A stretch of 44,406 bases of DNA from an uncultured Oscillibacter sp. (GTDB lineage Bacteria > Bacillota > Clostridia > Oscillospirales > Oscillospiraceae), in the NCBI GenBank assembly GCA_910583695.1, contig CAJTZL010000018.1:1-44406 (forward strand), given 5' to 3'. The first letter of the stretch is position 1. Every line of letters starts with the position of its first letter. A program made the position numbers and the translations under genes. The notes below the pieces were generated by a model, which saw only the letters and a program-made list of their open reading frames with translations, did no database searches and was not told the DNA's origin. This document shows positions 14,497 to 21,923 of the stretch, piece after piece.

Positions 14497-15261
14497 TTAG
14501 CCGCAGACAATGGACAGCCCGCCGTCAATAAAGAGGGTCTGCCCGGTGATATAAGAGGCATAGGAAGATGCCAGGAACAGGACGCCGTCGGCGATCTCCC
14601 GAACTTCGCCCCGCCGTCGGAGGGGCAGTTTGTCACACATGGCTTGGTGGACCCGAAGATCGGAATATTGTTTCCGGTTTATCAGCGTGGGGACGCTGCC
14701 GGGAGCCACGCAGTTGACCCGGATACCGCTGGGACCCCATTCTCTGGCCAGGTTTTCCGTCATCTTGGAGATCCCGGCCTTAGTGGCGGCGTATACGGTC
14801 TCTCCGACGGTGACGATAGCCTTGTTTACGGACCCGATGTTGACAATACAGCCTCCACTTTGTTCCACCATGACCCTTGCCGCCGCCTGGGCCCCGAAGA
14901 AATACCCCCGCAGATTTACGTTTACGGTGTTGTCCCAGTCGTCCGGTGTGACCTCCAGGGACGGCTTGGGGAAGTGGATTCCCGCATTGTTGACCCATAC
15001 GTCAATGCGGCCATACCGCTGGATTACCGCCTCCGCGAAGGCTCGGACGGAATCGACGCTGCCGGCGTCCATCTCTGCGGCAAACATCCGGGCTGTGTCC
15101 TGGCCGGAGATTTCCTCCGCCGCCTGATGAATGCGCTCCTTATTGTGGCTGCATATGGCCAGCTTCGCTCCGGCGGCGTAGAACTGCCGAGCGATGACAT
15201 TTCCGATGCCAATCCCGGAAGCGCCAGTGACTACAACGACTTGATCTTGAAAATCAAACAT
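14497..15261 (-). CDS. SDR-family NAD(P)-dependent oxidoreductase
   Basis: A 254-residue classical short-chain dehydrogenase starting MFDFQDQVVVVTGASG after GGAGG. The cofactor loop reads TGASGIGIG (usual TGxxxGIG), with NNAG at about residue 91, catalytic Ser in NIGSVNKA, and the YxxxK pair in YAATKAG. The C-terminal RVNCVAPGSV and SYITGQTLFIDGG are typical of sugar-alcohol or 3-oxoacyl/gluconate-type SDRs. It is the last gene of the leftward operon with BtpA, UxaA and MBL genes, so the substrate is probably a sugar, sugar acid or polyol intermediate. The residue after strand 2 (SHNKERI) suggests NADP or NAD use that cannot be settled here. Confidence 0.92.
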   Translation of the reverse strand: MFDFQDQVVVVTGASGIGIGNVIARQFYAAGAKLAICSHNKERIHQAAEEISGQDTARMFAAEMDAGSVDSVRAFAEAVIQRYGRIDVWVNNAGIHFPKPSLEVTPDDWDNTVNVNLRGYFFGAQAAARVMVEQSGGCIVNIGSVNKAIVTVGETVYAATKAGISKMTENLAREWGPSGIRVNCVAPGSVPTLINRKQYSDLRVHQAMCDKLPLRRRGEVREIADGVLFLASSYASYITGQTLFIDGGLSIVCG

Positions 15262-15293
15262 AAAAACCTCCGTGCGCTCTTCACGCGGTTTGT

Positions 15294-16202
15294 TCAGAGT
15301 TTGTAGAGCCCGCAGCACGCCGCCGCGGTATCGTATTGAGCGGAAAATTCCTCTAAAAAGGCGGCCGCCGTGATGCAGGCCCCGCTGCCTAAGGGTTTTC
15401 CATTCTCCCTCCGGCAGAGGTAGGCAGCCAGCTCTCCCAATCGGAAGTTTCGAGGATGAGCATCTAGAAATTCCCGGGTCCACCGATAAAGGCGCTCCAC
15501 GGAAAGCAGGCCCTGGCGAAGTTGCTCGTGATAGGAGGCTGCGTTCCAGATGTCCGGACTGTGGGCACTGTACACCCGGTCGGCATCCAGGGACGCCAAG
15601 CGCTCCAGTGTGGCCCGATAGGGGCTCACATGGTTGATTTGGGGGAGCACGCCGAAAAAACCGTCGCCGCAGACTGCGTCCCCTGTGAAGAGGATGCCCT
15701 CCTGAGGCAGGTAAAGGCAGACGCTCCCGTCGGAATGCCCCGGCGCAGCGATGATCTGCAGATCGACACCGCTGATGGACAGCATCTGTCCATCGTATAG
15801 GTCCCTGGTGGCAAAAACAGGTTTTTGAACCTCCTGCCGATAAATATCCCGCCGAGCGGGGGGAATGTCGAAATCGCCAGAGAACTGCTCATAGAGGAGG
15901 GTCCATTGCCGCTCCGGGTCCTCCAGAAGAGGCTGATCACCGGGGTGAGCGTATACCACTGCCCCACGAGTCTGGAAAAGGAGGTGACCGCCAGTGTGAT
16001 CCCAGTGCCCGTGGGTACAGAGGACCGCTTCAGGCTGGGGAGCCAGGGCGGCAATCCGCTGGGCGCCGCTGAAAAGCCCGGTGTCGATCAAGAAGCCCCC
16101 CTCCTGTCCGGGGATCAGGAAACTTTTGGTGAACTGTCCCAAATAGGGGTGCTCTACGCAAATGATGTCCAATGCCGTGTCCCTTTCCGGCTCAGCGGCC
16201 AT
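15294..16202 (-). CDS. MBL-fold metallo-hydrolase
   Basis: A 302-residue metallo-beta-lactamase-fold hydrolase. The start is the ATG at 16200-16202, overlapping the UxaA stop by eleven bases, so the two are coupled. The metal site is H64-x-H66-x-D68-H69 (CTHGHWDHTGG), with further ligands in AAPGHSDGSV and LFTGDAVCGD and a C-terminal His in YSAHSPD. The C-terminal 80 residues add a helical domain seen in glyoxalase II/lactonase-like members. The family includes lactonases, thioesterases and phosphodiesterases. In this operon a sugar-lactone hydrolase is a reasonable guess but not shown. Confidence 0.88.
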   Translation of the reverse strand: MAAEPERDTALDIICVEHPYLGQFTKSFLIPGQEGGFLIDTGLFSGAQRIAALAPQPEAVLCTHGHWDHTGGHLLFQTRGAVVYAHPGDQPLLEDPERQWTLLYEQFSGDFDIPPARRDIYRQEVQKPVFATRDLYDGQMLSISGVDLQIIAAPGHSDGSVCLYLPQEGILFTGDAVCGDGFFGVLPQINHVSPYRATLERLASLDADRVYSAHSPDIWNAASYHEQLRQGLLSVERLYRWTREFLDAHPRNFRLGELAAYLCRRENGKPLGSGACITAAAFLEEFSAQYDTAAACCGLYKL

Positions 16203-17358
16203 TTTCCCGGGGAATGATAAACTCGAAATCCCCATTGCGTTCCGATTTCGTCTCCTTGCCATCAGCAATTTCCAGAACCCGCTCCAAGAGAGCGGCCCCC
16301 ACCTCCCGGAGAGGAACGCCCTCCAGGGCTACGCCGGCGTTGAAGTCAAAGAGGCCGGGCATCTCTCGGAAACTCTGGGGGTTGCCGGTGAGCTTCAGCA
16401 CGGGCATGACTATGTTGCCCAGCGGGGAGCCGCGTCCGGTGCTGAATACATTGATATGTGCGCCGGACATGGCAAAGCCGCTGGTGGCGTTCCCGTCGAT
16501 GCCCGGGGCCCGGAGGTCCAGCATCCAGAGCCCGGGATAGGGAACCGGTTCCCCCGCGTGGATAAGGCCCTGGATTTTGGAAAGGACACCCATCTTTTTT
16601 ACATTTCCCATGGATTTTTCCACCAGGGTGGTAATGCCTCCGGCCTTGTTGCCGGGAGTGGGATTTACCTCTTCCATGGTCTGGCCGTGTACGGCGGCAT
16701 ATTCCGATCGAAGCTCGTCGCACATTTGAATGATCTGGAGCCCTGTCGCAGGGTTGGCCGCCCTGCTGGCCAGGACATGTTCGCTGCCTGGGAAACCGGC
16801 GACCTCACTGATGATGATACTGCCGCCCTGGCTGACCAGAAGGTCCGTCATCTCGCCAATGGCGGCATTGCCGGACAGAGCGGTGGTCCAATCGGAGCCT
16901 CCGCATTGGACACCCAGCACCAGCTTGGAAATAGGGAAGGGCATCCGCTTCTGCGCCGCCGCTTCCCGCTGAAAGGTTTCCACGATGGAGGTGCCCCGTT
17001 CCACGGCCTCCTTCGGGCCGCCGGATTCTTGAATACCGACAAAGGCCACCGGCCTGCCGGAGGCCGCGATTTCCTGCATCAAGGCGTTGTGATCCGTCTG
17101 TTCACAGCCCAGGCCCACCAGCAACACTGCGTACACATTGGGATTCAGCGCCGCGGACAGCAGAGCCAGGTAGGTCCGAGCGTGGCTGTCCGCAAATTCA
17201 ATGCAGCCATACTCATGGGTAATGGCATGCGTCCCGGTCCTCCAGGCAATCTGCTGAGCCACTGTGTTGGAGCAGTGTACCATGGACATCAGCAGCACGT
17301 AATTTCGAATGCCTACCGATCCATTGACTCGCGCGTAGCCTTGAAAGATTTTGGTCAT
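16192..17358 (-). CDS. UxaA-family hydro-lyase, large catalytic subunit
   Basis: A 388-residue protein starting MTKIFQGYARVNGSVGIRNYV at 17358, the standard opening of the catalytic domain of altronate/galactarate dehydratases (UxaA, GarD). The GxRN motif near residue 15, HEYGC at about 48, the GLGCEQTDHNAL segment, GVQCGGSDW and FSTGRGSPLGNIVMPVLKLTGNP are all family hallmarks. In E. coli UxaA this domain and the SAF domain are one chain; here they are two genes overlapping by four bases. The family dehydrates C5-C6 sugar acids with Fe2+ or Mn2+. The exact substrate is unassigned, though split-subunit members often act on non-standard hydroxy acids. Confidence 0.9.
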   Translation of the reverse strand: MTKIFQGYARVNGSVGIRNYVLLMSMVHCSNTVAQQIAWRTGTHAITHEYGCIEFADSHARTYLALLSAALNPNVYAVLLVGLGCEQTDHNALMQEIAASGRPVAFVGIQESGGPKEAVERGTSIVETFQREAAAQKRMPFPISKLVLGVQCGGSDWTTALSGNAAIGEMTDLLVSQGGSIIISEVAGFPGSEHVLASRAANPATGLQIIQMCDELRSEYAAVHGQTMEEVNPTPGNKAGGITTLVEKSMGNVKKMGVLSKIQGLIHAGEPVPYPGLWMLDLRAPGIDGNATSGFAMSGAHINVFSTGRGSPLGNIVMPVLKLTGNPQSFREMPGLFDFNAGVALEGVPLREVGAALLERVLEIADGKETKSERNGDFEFIIPRENGR

Positions 17359-17663
17359 GCTTTCACCTCCCTTTGAAATGTCGCTGCATATTCCAGGCAG
17401 AGCTGAGTCGTGATGTCTTCCACGTTTTGAGTATGTACGTGGCTGCCCCGCGCGATATCCCGGGATGCCCGCCCGATAGGGACGCCGTATTTTATCACCA
17501 TGTCTCCGGCGGCGATGTCGCGCAGGGCGAGCTTGTGGCCCACGGGGATTGCTTCTCTGGCGGCTATGGTCAAATCGCTGCGGATATCTACCGGGCTGCC
17601 GGGGGGAACAGCCTGGACAGCCACCGCCACATTGTCGACGGGGTCGATCTGCAATGCTCTCAT
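17355..17663 (-). CDS. UxaA-family small subunit (SAF domain)
   Basis: A 102-residue SAF-domain protein starting at the ATG at 17661-17663 after GGAGGAA. The diagnostic order is present: GHKLALRDIAAGDMVIKYG, then PIGRASRDIARGSHVHTQN. This is the N-terminal domain of altronate and galactarate dehydratases that caps the active site. It is translationally coupled to the large subunit (ATGA). Together the two give a complete dehydratase. Confidence 0.92.
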   Translation of the reverse strand: MRALQIDPVDNVAVAVQAVPPGSPVDIRSDLTIAAREAIPVGHKLALRDIAAGDMVIKYGVPIGRASRDIARGSHVHTQNVEDITTQLCLEYAATFQREVKA

Positions 17664-17866
17664 AGGGGATTCCTCCTCTGTACTCTGTAAGTCGTAATGG
17701 AATATGTGTAAAGATTCCTTCCGCCTGGAAAATGTGGTGGAACATTTCGCTTGTGCTCAGGTTTCATCAGCCCTACCCTGCGGGGAACCGGGAGAACAAG
17801 CAGGGAAAAGGCGTTCCCCGCCCCGCCCGGAAGAAACCACGGCAGGACGGGGAGAATAGGGAGCGT
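17664..17866. promoter_or_regulatory. Gap between DeoR and UxaA genes with candidate operator
   Basis: About 200 bases. It contains an imperfect inverted repeat TTCCGCC-N10-GGTGGAA at 17719-17742 and an 8-bp GC stem (17781-17788 with 17813-17820). The hairpin may attenuate reading from the regulator gene into the dehydratase genes; the repeat could be a regulator site. I see no convincing promoter hexamers. Confidence 0.25.
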
Positions 17867-18655
17867 TTAGACAATCAGCAGCCGTTTGCCCAGCCGCCGC
17901 AGCCTGCGCTGGATGTCGGGGGAGAGCCCGCTGTCCACGATGATGGTGCTGACGGCATCCAATTTTTCAAAAGCAAAGCGGGCATTGGCGGAAAACTTGG
18001 AGTGGTCGCACAGGAGAATGGCCTCCTTGGCCTTGGAAATGCAGTTTTTTTTCAAGTTGATGTCATCTAAGGTGTAGTTCATGAGGCTTAGGTCGGGACT
18101 GACGGCATCCACGGAGAAAAAGAGCTTGTCAATCACCAGACAGTTCAGCATGGATTCCGCAAAATAGCTGTAGGAAGAGTAGAAGCCTTTGCGTATCATC
18201 CCGCCGACAAACAACATGTCGAGATTTTGGTGAGAGCCAAGAGTTATGGCAATCCGGAGATCATTGGTAATGAGCGTCCCATGAAGATTTTTATCCAGGA
18301 CTTTTGCCAACTCCAGCGTTGTTGACCCGGAGTCAAGCATGATCCGGTCTCCGGGAGAGATCAGACTTTGGGCGGCCTGAGCGATTCGCCGCTTTTCCTC
18401 CTGGGAGAAAAGATCCTTCGTCTCCAGGGAAGGTTCCTCTTCACAGGCGGGGGTGGCGGCGGCGGACCCCTCGGGAAGAATGGACCTGGCGCCGCCCCGG
18501 ATTTTGACGATTTGTTTCCGAGCGTCAAGAGCGCTGATGTAACGATGGGCAGTCGTCTTGGATATATGGGAAAGGGACATCACTTCTTCCACTGAGACGA
18601 TCCCCTTTTGGTTGACCAGGTTAACAATCTTCTTTTCTCGTTCCATGCTCAACAT
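17867..18655 (-). CDS. DeoR/GlpR-family sugar-phosphate-responsive repressor (copy 1)
   Basis: A 262-residue regulator starting MLSMEREKKIVNLV after GAGGTAA. N-terminal HTH (about residues 5-55, with SVEEVMSLSHISKTTAHRYISAL in outline) and C-terminal DeoRC/ISOCOT-fold sensor (about 80-250) with LDSGSTTLELAKVL and LFFSVDAVSPD-type motifs, which bind phosphorylated sugars in this family. It departs a little from the usual KTTLRRDL recognition helix (KTTAHRYI). It is read in the leftward operon after the BtpA gene and probably controls the divergent promoter pair upstream, a local control arrangement like sgcR. Confidence 0.9.
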   Translation of the reverse strand: MLSMEREKKIVNLVNQKGIVSVEEVMSLSHISKTTAHRYISALDARKQIVKIRGGARSILPEGSAAATPACEEEPSLETKDLFSQEEKRRIAQAAQSLISPGDRIMLDSGSTTLELAKVLDKNLHGTLITNDLRIAITLGSHQNLDMLFVGGMIRKGFYSSYSYFAESMLNCLVIDKLFFSVDAVSPDLSLMNYTLDDINLKKNCISKAKEAILLCDHSKFSANARFAFEKLDAVSTIIVDSGLSPDIQRRLRRLGKRLLIV

Positions 18656-18715
18656 GCTGATTTACCTCACAATTCATGAGAGCTGGGAAGCCGGGGCAGA
18701 AAGGGGGCGGCTTCC

Positions 18716-19531
18716 TCAAGAAAGGGTGGCGCGATAGTCTTTTACAACATCCATAAAGGCCCGGACTCTGGAGATGTCGACGGCGTTTTCAAAGACACCG
18801 TCATATTTAAAGGTAGTGGCGCAGACGGCGCCGTCCGAGCTGGAGAGCTGCCGGACAATGTTATCAATGTTGCAGCCGGTGTTGCAGAGGATCGGGGTGC
18901 GCTTCACAGCGGCCTTGACCCGGGTGAGCACCTGGGTGTCCGTTTCGGCGCCGGCGGTGAGGCCGGAGACGCAAATGGCGTCGGGCCGGTTGTTGAACTC
19001 CGTGGAGCGGGCAATCTCCTCGATGGGGCGGTCGGCCAAATATTTGGCGGCTTCCGGCACAATGTTATAGAGCATCCGGACATCCTTGGCCCCGATGTCT
19101 ACCTTGTGGCGGACGGTTTTGCCCACATTGGTGTTCCAAAGGCCAAAGTCCGAGGCGTAGACGCCGGTGATAATTTCACGGATAAATTTGCCGCCCACGG
19201 CTACGCACAGGTCCAAGGAGGCGATGGGGTCCCAGAGGCAGTTGACGCCATAGGGAATCTTGATTTCATCCCTCAGTGCGCCGATAATCCAACCCATGGA
19301 AGCGATCGTAATGGGCTCCACCTCAGTTAAATAGGGGAGGCTGAATTCGTTTGAGAACATGACGCCGTCCACGCCGCCCTCTTGAAGGGCGCGGAGATCC
19401 CTTCGCGCACAATCCAGAACGTAATCCATTCCCTTATCCCGATCAAAATAAGGATCATGGGGGAGCGGTTGGAGATGGCACATTGCGATAATCGGTTTTT
19501 TCACGCCAAAAAGTTCTTCCATCCAGTTCAT
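18716..19531 (-). CDS. BtpA-family TIM-barrel protein (SgcQ-like)
   Basis: A 271-residue protein of the BtpA/SgcQ family: PIIAMCHLQPLPHDP at the start, DLRALQEGGVDGVMFSNEF, and a C-terminal TILCNTG-like strand followed by DGAVCATTFKYDG. BtpA was named for photosystem I stability in cyanobacteria, but heterotroph members sit in carbohydrate clusters (E. coli sgcQ) and have no settled enzymatic role. It is the first gene of the leftward operon, directly opposite an epimerase-like gene. The ATG at 19529-19531 has an AAAGGAC site eleven bases upstream; an in-frame ATG three codons later is the alternative start. Confidence 0.88.
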   Translation of the reverse strand: MNWMEELFGVKKPIIAMCHLQPLPHDPYFDRDKGMDYVLDCARRDLRALQEGGVDGVMFSNEFSLPYLTEVEPITIASMGWIIGALRDEIKIPYGVNCLWDPIASLDLCVAVGGKFIREIITGVYASDFGLWNTNVGKTVRHKVDIGAKDVRMLYNIVPEAAKYLADRPIEEIARSTEFNNRPDAICVSGLTAGAETDTQVLTRVKAAVKRTPILCNTGCNIDNIVRQLSSSDGAVCATTFKYDGVFENAVDISRVRAFMDVVKDYRATLS

Positions 19532-19582
19532 GATACGCTCAGTCCTTTCATAGTTCTACTGCATTTGCCATGCATGTGAACC

Positions 19583-19611
19583 ATTTTAACATGTATTGAT
19601 TCATAATGCAA
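19583..19611 (-). promoter_or_regulatory. Leftward promoter of the BtpA-DeoR-UxaA operon
   Basis: Minus-strand TTGCAT (19606-19611), 17-bp spacer, TAAAAT (19583-19588). The -35 sits inside the TGCAACCAC arm of the shared inverted repeat. Confidence 0.7.
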
Positions 19612-19666
19612 CCACCGAATGAAAATAAAAGAAAAATTTTGAATCGATTTGAAAAAAGTGGTTGCA
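19607..19666. repeat. Inverted repeat overlapping both divergent -35 boxes
   Basis: TGCAACCAC at 19607-19615 and its exact complement GTGGTTGCA at 19658-19666, 42 bases apart. Each copy lies across the -35 of one promoter, so a regulator (one of the two DeoR proteins is the obvious candidate) could repress both directions together, perhaps by looping. Confidence 0.6.
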
Positions 19667-19690
19667 AAACGTATCAAAGAATATTAAAAT
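19662..19690 (+). promoter_or_regulatory. Rightward promoter of the epimerase-aldolase-HAD-kinase operon
   Basis: Plus-strand TTGCAA (19662-19667), 17-bp spacer, TAAAAT (19685-19690). It has the same -10 and nearly the same -35 as the leftward promoter, and its -35 overlaps the GTGGTTGCA arm of the inverted repeat. Confidence 0.7.
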
Positions 19691-19739
19691 GAAAAGAGCC
19701 AGGCGGGAAGAGCTCATTTTGGGGAAGGAGGGGCGGGCG

Positions 19740-20432
19740 ATGATCAGACTCATGCCTTCGCTGGCGTCGGCGGATCCGCTTGATTTAAAGGGCGCGATCG
19801 AGAGCGTGCCGGAGGTGGAATTGCTTCATATGGACATAGAGGACGGAAATTTCATTCCAAACATCACTTTTGGGCTACGAACGGTGGAAGCGGTTTCCAG
19901 CCGGTATCCCAGCAGACACATGGATATTCACCTCATGGTGTCTGATCCCGAGGCATACCTGGAGGATCTGCTCAAGACGCGGGTGGAACGCATCGCCTTT
20001 CAAGTGGAGGCGGCCCCTTACCCGGCGGCGCTTCTCAGCAGGATACGCAAAGGCGGGGCCAGGGCCGGATTGGCGTTCAATTTCCAGATGCCGGTGGAAC
20101 TGGCTGGGATCTACGCGGATCAACTGGATTACGTGCTGATTATGACTTCGGAGCCCGACGGAGCAGGCCAAGCGTTCAATCCCTGGACGCTTTCTAAAAT
20201 TGCCCGGGCCCGTGCGCTTTTGCCGGAACGAATCGGGATTACAGTGGACGGAGGCGTCTCGCCGGAGCGGTTGCCCCAGGTAGTCCGGGCGGGAGCTGAC
20301 ACCGTGGCCCTGGGCCGGGCTGTCTGGGAAGCGGAGAAACCGGGAACTCGGTACCGGGAGCTGACGGCCCTGGCTAATGAAGCCGACGCGGACAGGCAGA
20401 TGTGCTTGGGAAAGGAGAAACGGGATGTATGA
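19740..20432 (+). CDS. Ribulose-phosphate 3-epimerase family protein
   Basis: A 230-residue TIM-barrel of the RPE family. The start is the ATG at 19740-19742 (MIRLMPSLASADP), with GGAGGGG upstream; the open frame begins earlier but without a ribosome site. Metal and catalytic motifs are present: LLHMDIEDGNFIPNITFG, MDIHLMV and TVDGGV. Some canonical details differ: ADQLDYVLIMTSEPDGAGQ replaces the usual DLVLIMSVNPGFGGQ. This suggests a paralogue with a different substrate (as in AlsE or SgcE) rather than housekeeping Rpe. It overlaps the aldolase start by eight bases. Confidence 0.88.
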   Translation: MIRLMPSLASADPLDLKGAIESVPEVELLHMDIEDGNFIPNITFGLRTVEAVSSRYPSRHMDIHLMVSDPEAYLEDLLKTRVERIAFQVEAAPYPAALLSRIRKGGARAGLAFNFQMPVELAGIYADQLDYVLIMTSEPDGAGQAFNPWTLSKIARARALLPERIGITVDGGVSPERLPQVVRAGADTVALGRAVWEAEKPGTRYRELTALANEADADRQMCLGKEKRDV

Positions 20433-21063
20433 AGCGGAAAAAGCAGCTGTGCTGAACACTGCGCTGGAGATTAAAAAATGCGGGCTCGTGTCGCTCTCGG
20501 GCGGCAATGTAGGGCTTCGGGCGGATGCAGGGCGGTTTTTGGTAACTCCGTCAGGAATGATTTATGAGGAGATGACACCGGAAGATGTGTGCCTTATAGA
20601 TGAAGAGTGCCATGTGATGGAAGGAAGGCGGAAACCCTCCTCCGACTCGGAGGCGCTGACGTATATTTTCCGGCACATGCCGGAGGTGGGGGCAGTGATT
20701 CATACGCACCAGCCCTGGGCCACGGCGGCGGGATTTGCAATGGATGAAATCCCGGAGTGCCTGGTAACCATCATTGATGCCTGCGCGGCTCCGGTTCGTG
20801 TGGCACCCTTTACGCCCTCATCCGCCGTGGGCATGGGTGTGCTGGCGGTGGAATACGCCGGAGGCTCCCGGGCGGTAATTCTTAAGCACCACGGCGTGAT
20901 TACCTTTGGAGCGGACCTGAAAGAAGCCCTGTACGCTGCGGTCTATCTGGAAGAGGGCGCGAAAACGCTGATGCTGGCGCGGATGGCGAATGCCGTTGTC
21001 CCGCCGTTGGACCCGGAGCTGATCGCCCGGGAAAAGGCTGGCTGGGAAACTTATGGACAGTAA
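20425..21063 (+). CDS. Class II aldolase/adducin-family protein (copy 1)
   Basis: A 212-residue zinc aldolase of the FucA/AraD family. Visible: phosphate-binding SLSGGNVG near residue 24-31, TPSGMIYEEMTPED, zinc ligands H93 and H95 in IHTHQPW and H155 (with H156) in LKHHGVITFG. The family includes L-fuculose-phosphate aldolase, ribulose-phosphate 4-epimerase and various 3-oxo-tetronate or sulfo-sugar enzymes. Overlap with the epimerase gene upstream and the HAD gene downstream shows one coupled unit. It probably cleaves the phosphorylated ketose made by the FGGY kinase. Confidence 0.92.
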   Translation: MYEAEKAAVLNTALEIKKCGLVSLSGGNVGLRADAGRFLVTPSGMIYEEMTPEDVCLIDEECHVMEGRRKPSSDSEALTYIFRHMPEVGAVIHTHQPWATAAGFAMDEIPECLVTIIDACAAPVRVAPFTPSSAVGMGVLAVEYAGGSRAVILKHHGVITFGADLKEALYAAVYLEEGAKTLMLARMANAVVPPLDPELIAREKAGWETYGQ

Positions 21064-21889
21064 AGCGACTGGAATGCATGCACGCCGAAATCCTGGGCTG
21101 TTTCTCAGTGACGTGGACGGGACCCTGCTTAAGACGCGGGAACCGGTTCCACCTGTGGTCCTGGCCTCCATTCGCCGGTGGATGGAGGCGGGAGGGAAGT
21201 TTGCACTGTCCACCGGACGGTGTCTGCGGTCGGCCCGGCGGCTGGTAGAGGAGATCACGGTCAATGCCCCCTGCATCCTCTGCGGAGGCGCGATGGTCTA
21301 CGATTTTTCCCGGAACCAGCTCCTGTGTGCCCGGCCGCTGGGGAAGGGGACGCTGGAGAAGCTGGAAACAGTTCTGGAGGAGTACCCGGGCGTCAGTGTT
21401 ACGCTGACCACCCAGGAGGACGTGTATAATGTCCGAACAAACAGCCGCTTGAAGAACCGAGGAGTGGAGGAAGATGCTGGCGCACCTTTGACGACCCTGG
21501 AGGATATCCGGGAACCGATTATCAAGGTGTTGTTCACGGAAGACGACCCCCTGGTGCTGGAGGAACTCCGAGAGCGGCTTTTCAGCGGGGAAGAGGAGAC
21601 CTTTAGCTTCGCCAGCCGTCATTTCTGCGAGTTGACTGCCCGGGGTGTGAATAAAGGCAGTGCCGCCGCCTTTCTCCGGGGACTCTATGGCGATTGCCGG
21701 ATGTATACGGCGGGGGACGCAATGTCGGATGTGTACATGGCAGAGATCTCCGATTGTTTTTTCGCTCCGGTCAGCGCTCTGGAAGAGGTGCGGAGCTGGG
21801 CGGACCGGCTTTTCCCCCCGCCCTGGGAGGGCGGCATTACGGAGGCGCTCCGGTACGCGCTGGAGAACGGCGAAGCCCTGGAAAAGTGA
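21053..21889 (+). CDS. HAD-superfamily Cof-type phosphatase
   Basis: A 278-residue HAD-IIB hydrolase: catalytic DVDGTLL near residue 20, STGRCLRSARRLVEE (motif II), a C2B-type cap and GDAMSDVYMAEI (motif III/IV, where GD-x-x-ND is usual). It overlaps the aldolase gene by eleven bases. In a sugar operon such enzymes dephosphorylate sugar phosphates, either as part of the pathway or to limit toxic build-up. The N-terminal ten residues before the fold are poorly conserved, and the alternative start at MHARRNPG a few codons in is possible. Confidence 0.9.
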   Translation: MDSKATGMHARRNPGLFLSDVDGTLLKTREPVPPVVLASIRRWMEAGGKFALSTGRCLRSARRLVEEITVNAPCILCGGAMVYDFSRNQLLCARPLGKGTLEKLETVLEEYPGVSVTLTTQEDVYNVRTNSRLKNRGVEEDAGAPLTTLEDIREPIIKVLFTEDDPLVLEELRERLFSGEEETFSFASRHFCELTARGVNKGSAAAFLRGLYGDCRMYTAGDAMSDVYMAEISDCFFAPVSALEEVRSWADRLFPPPWEGGITEALRYALENGEALEK

Positions 21890-21923
21890 CAGGGGATCAA
21901 CATCAGGAATGGAGGACAATGCG

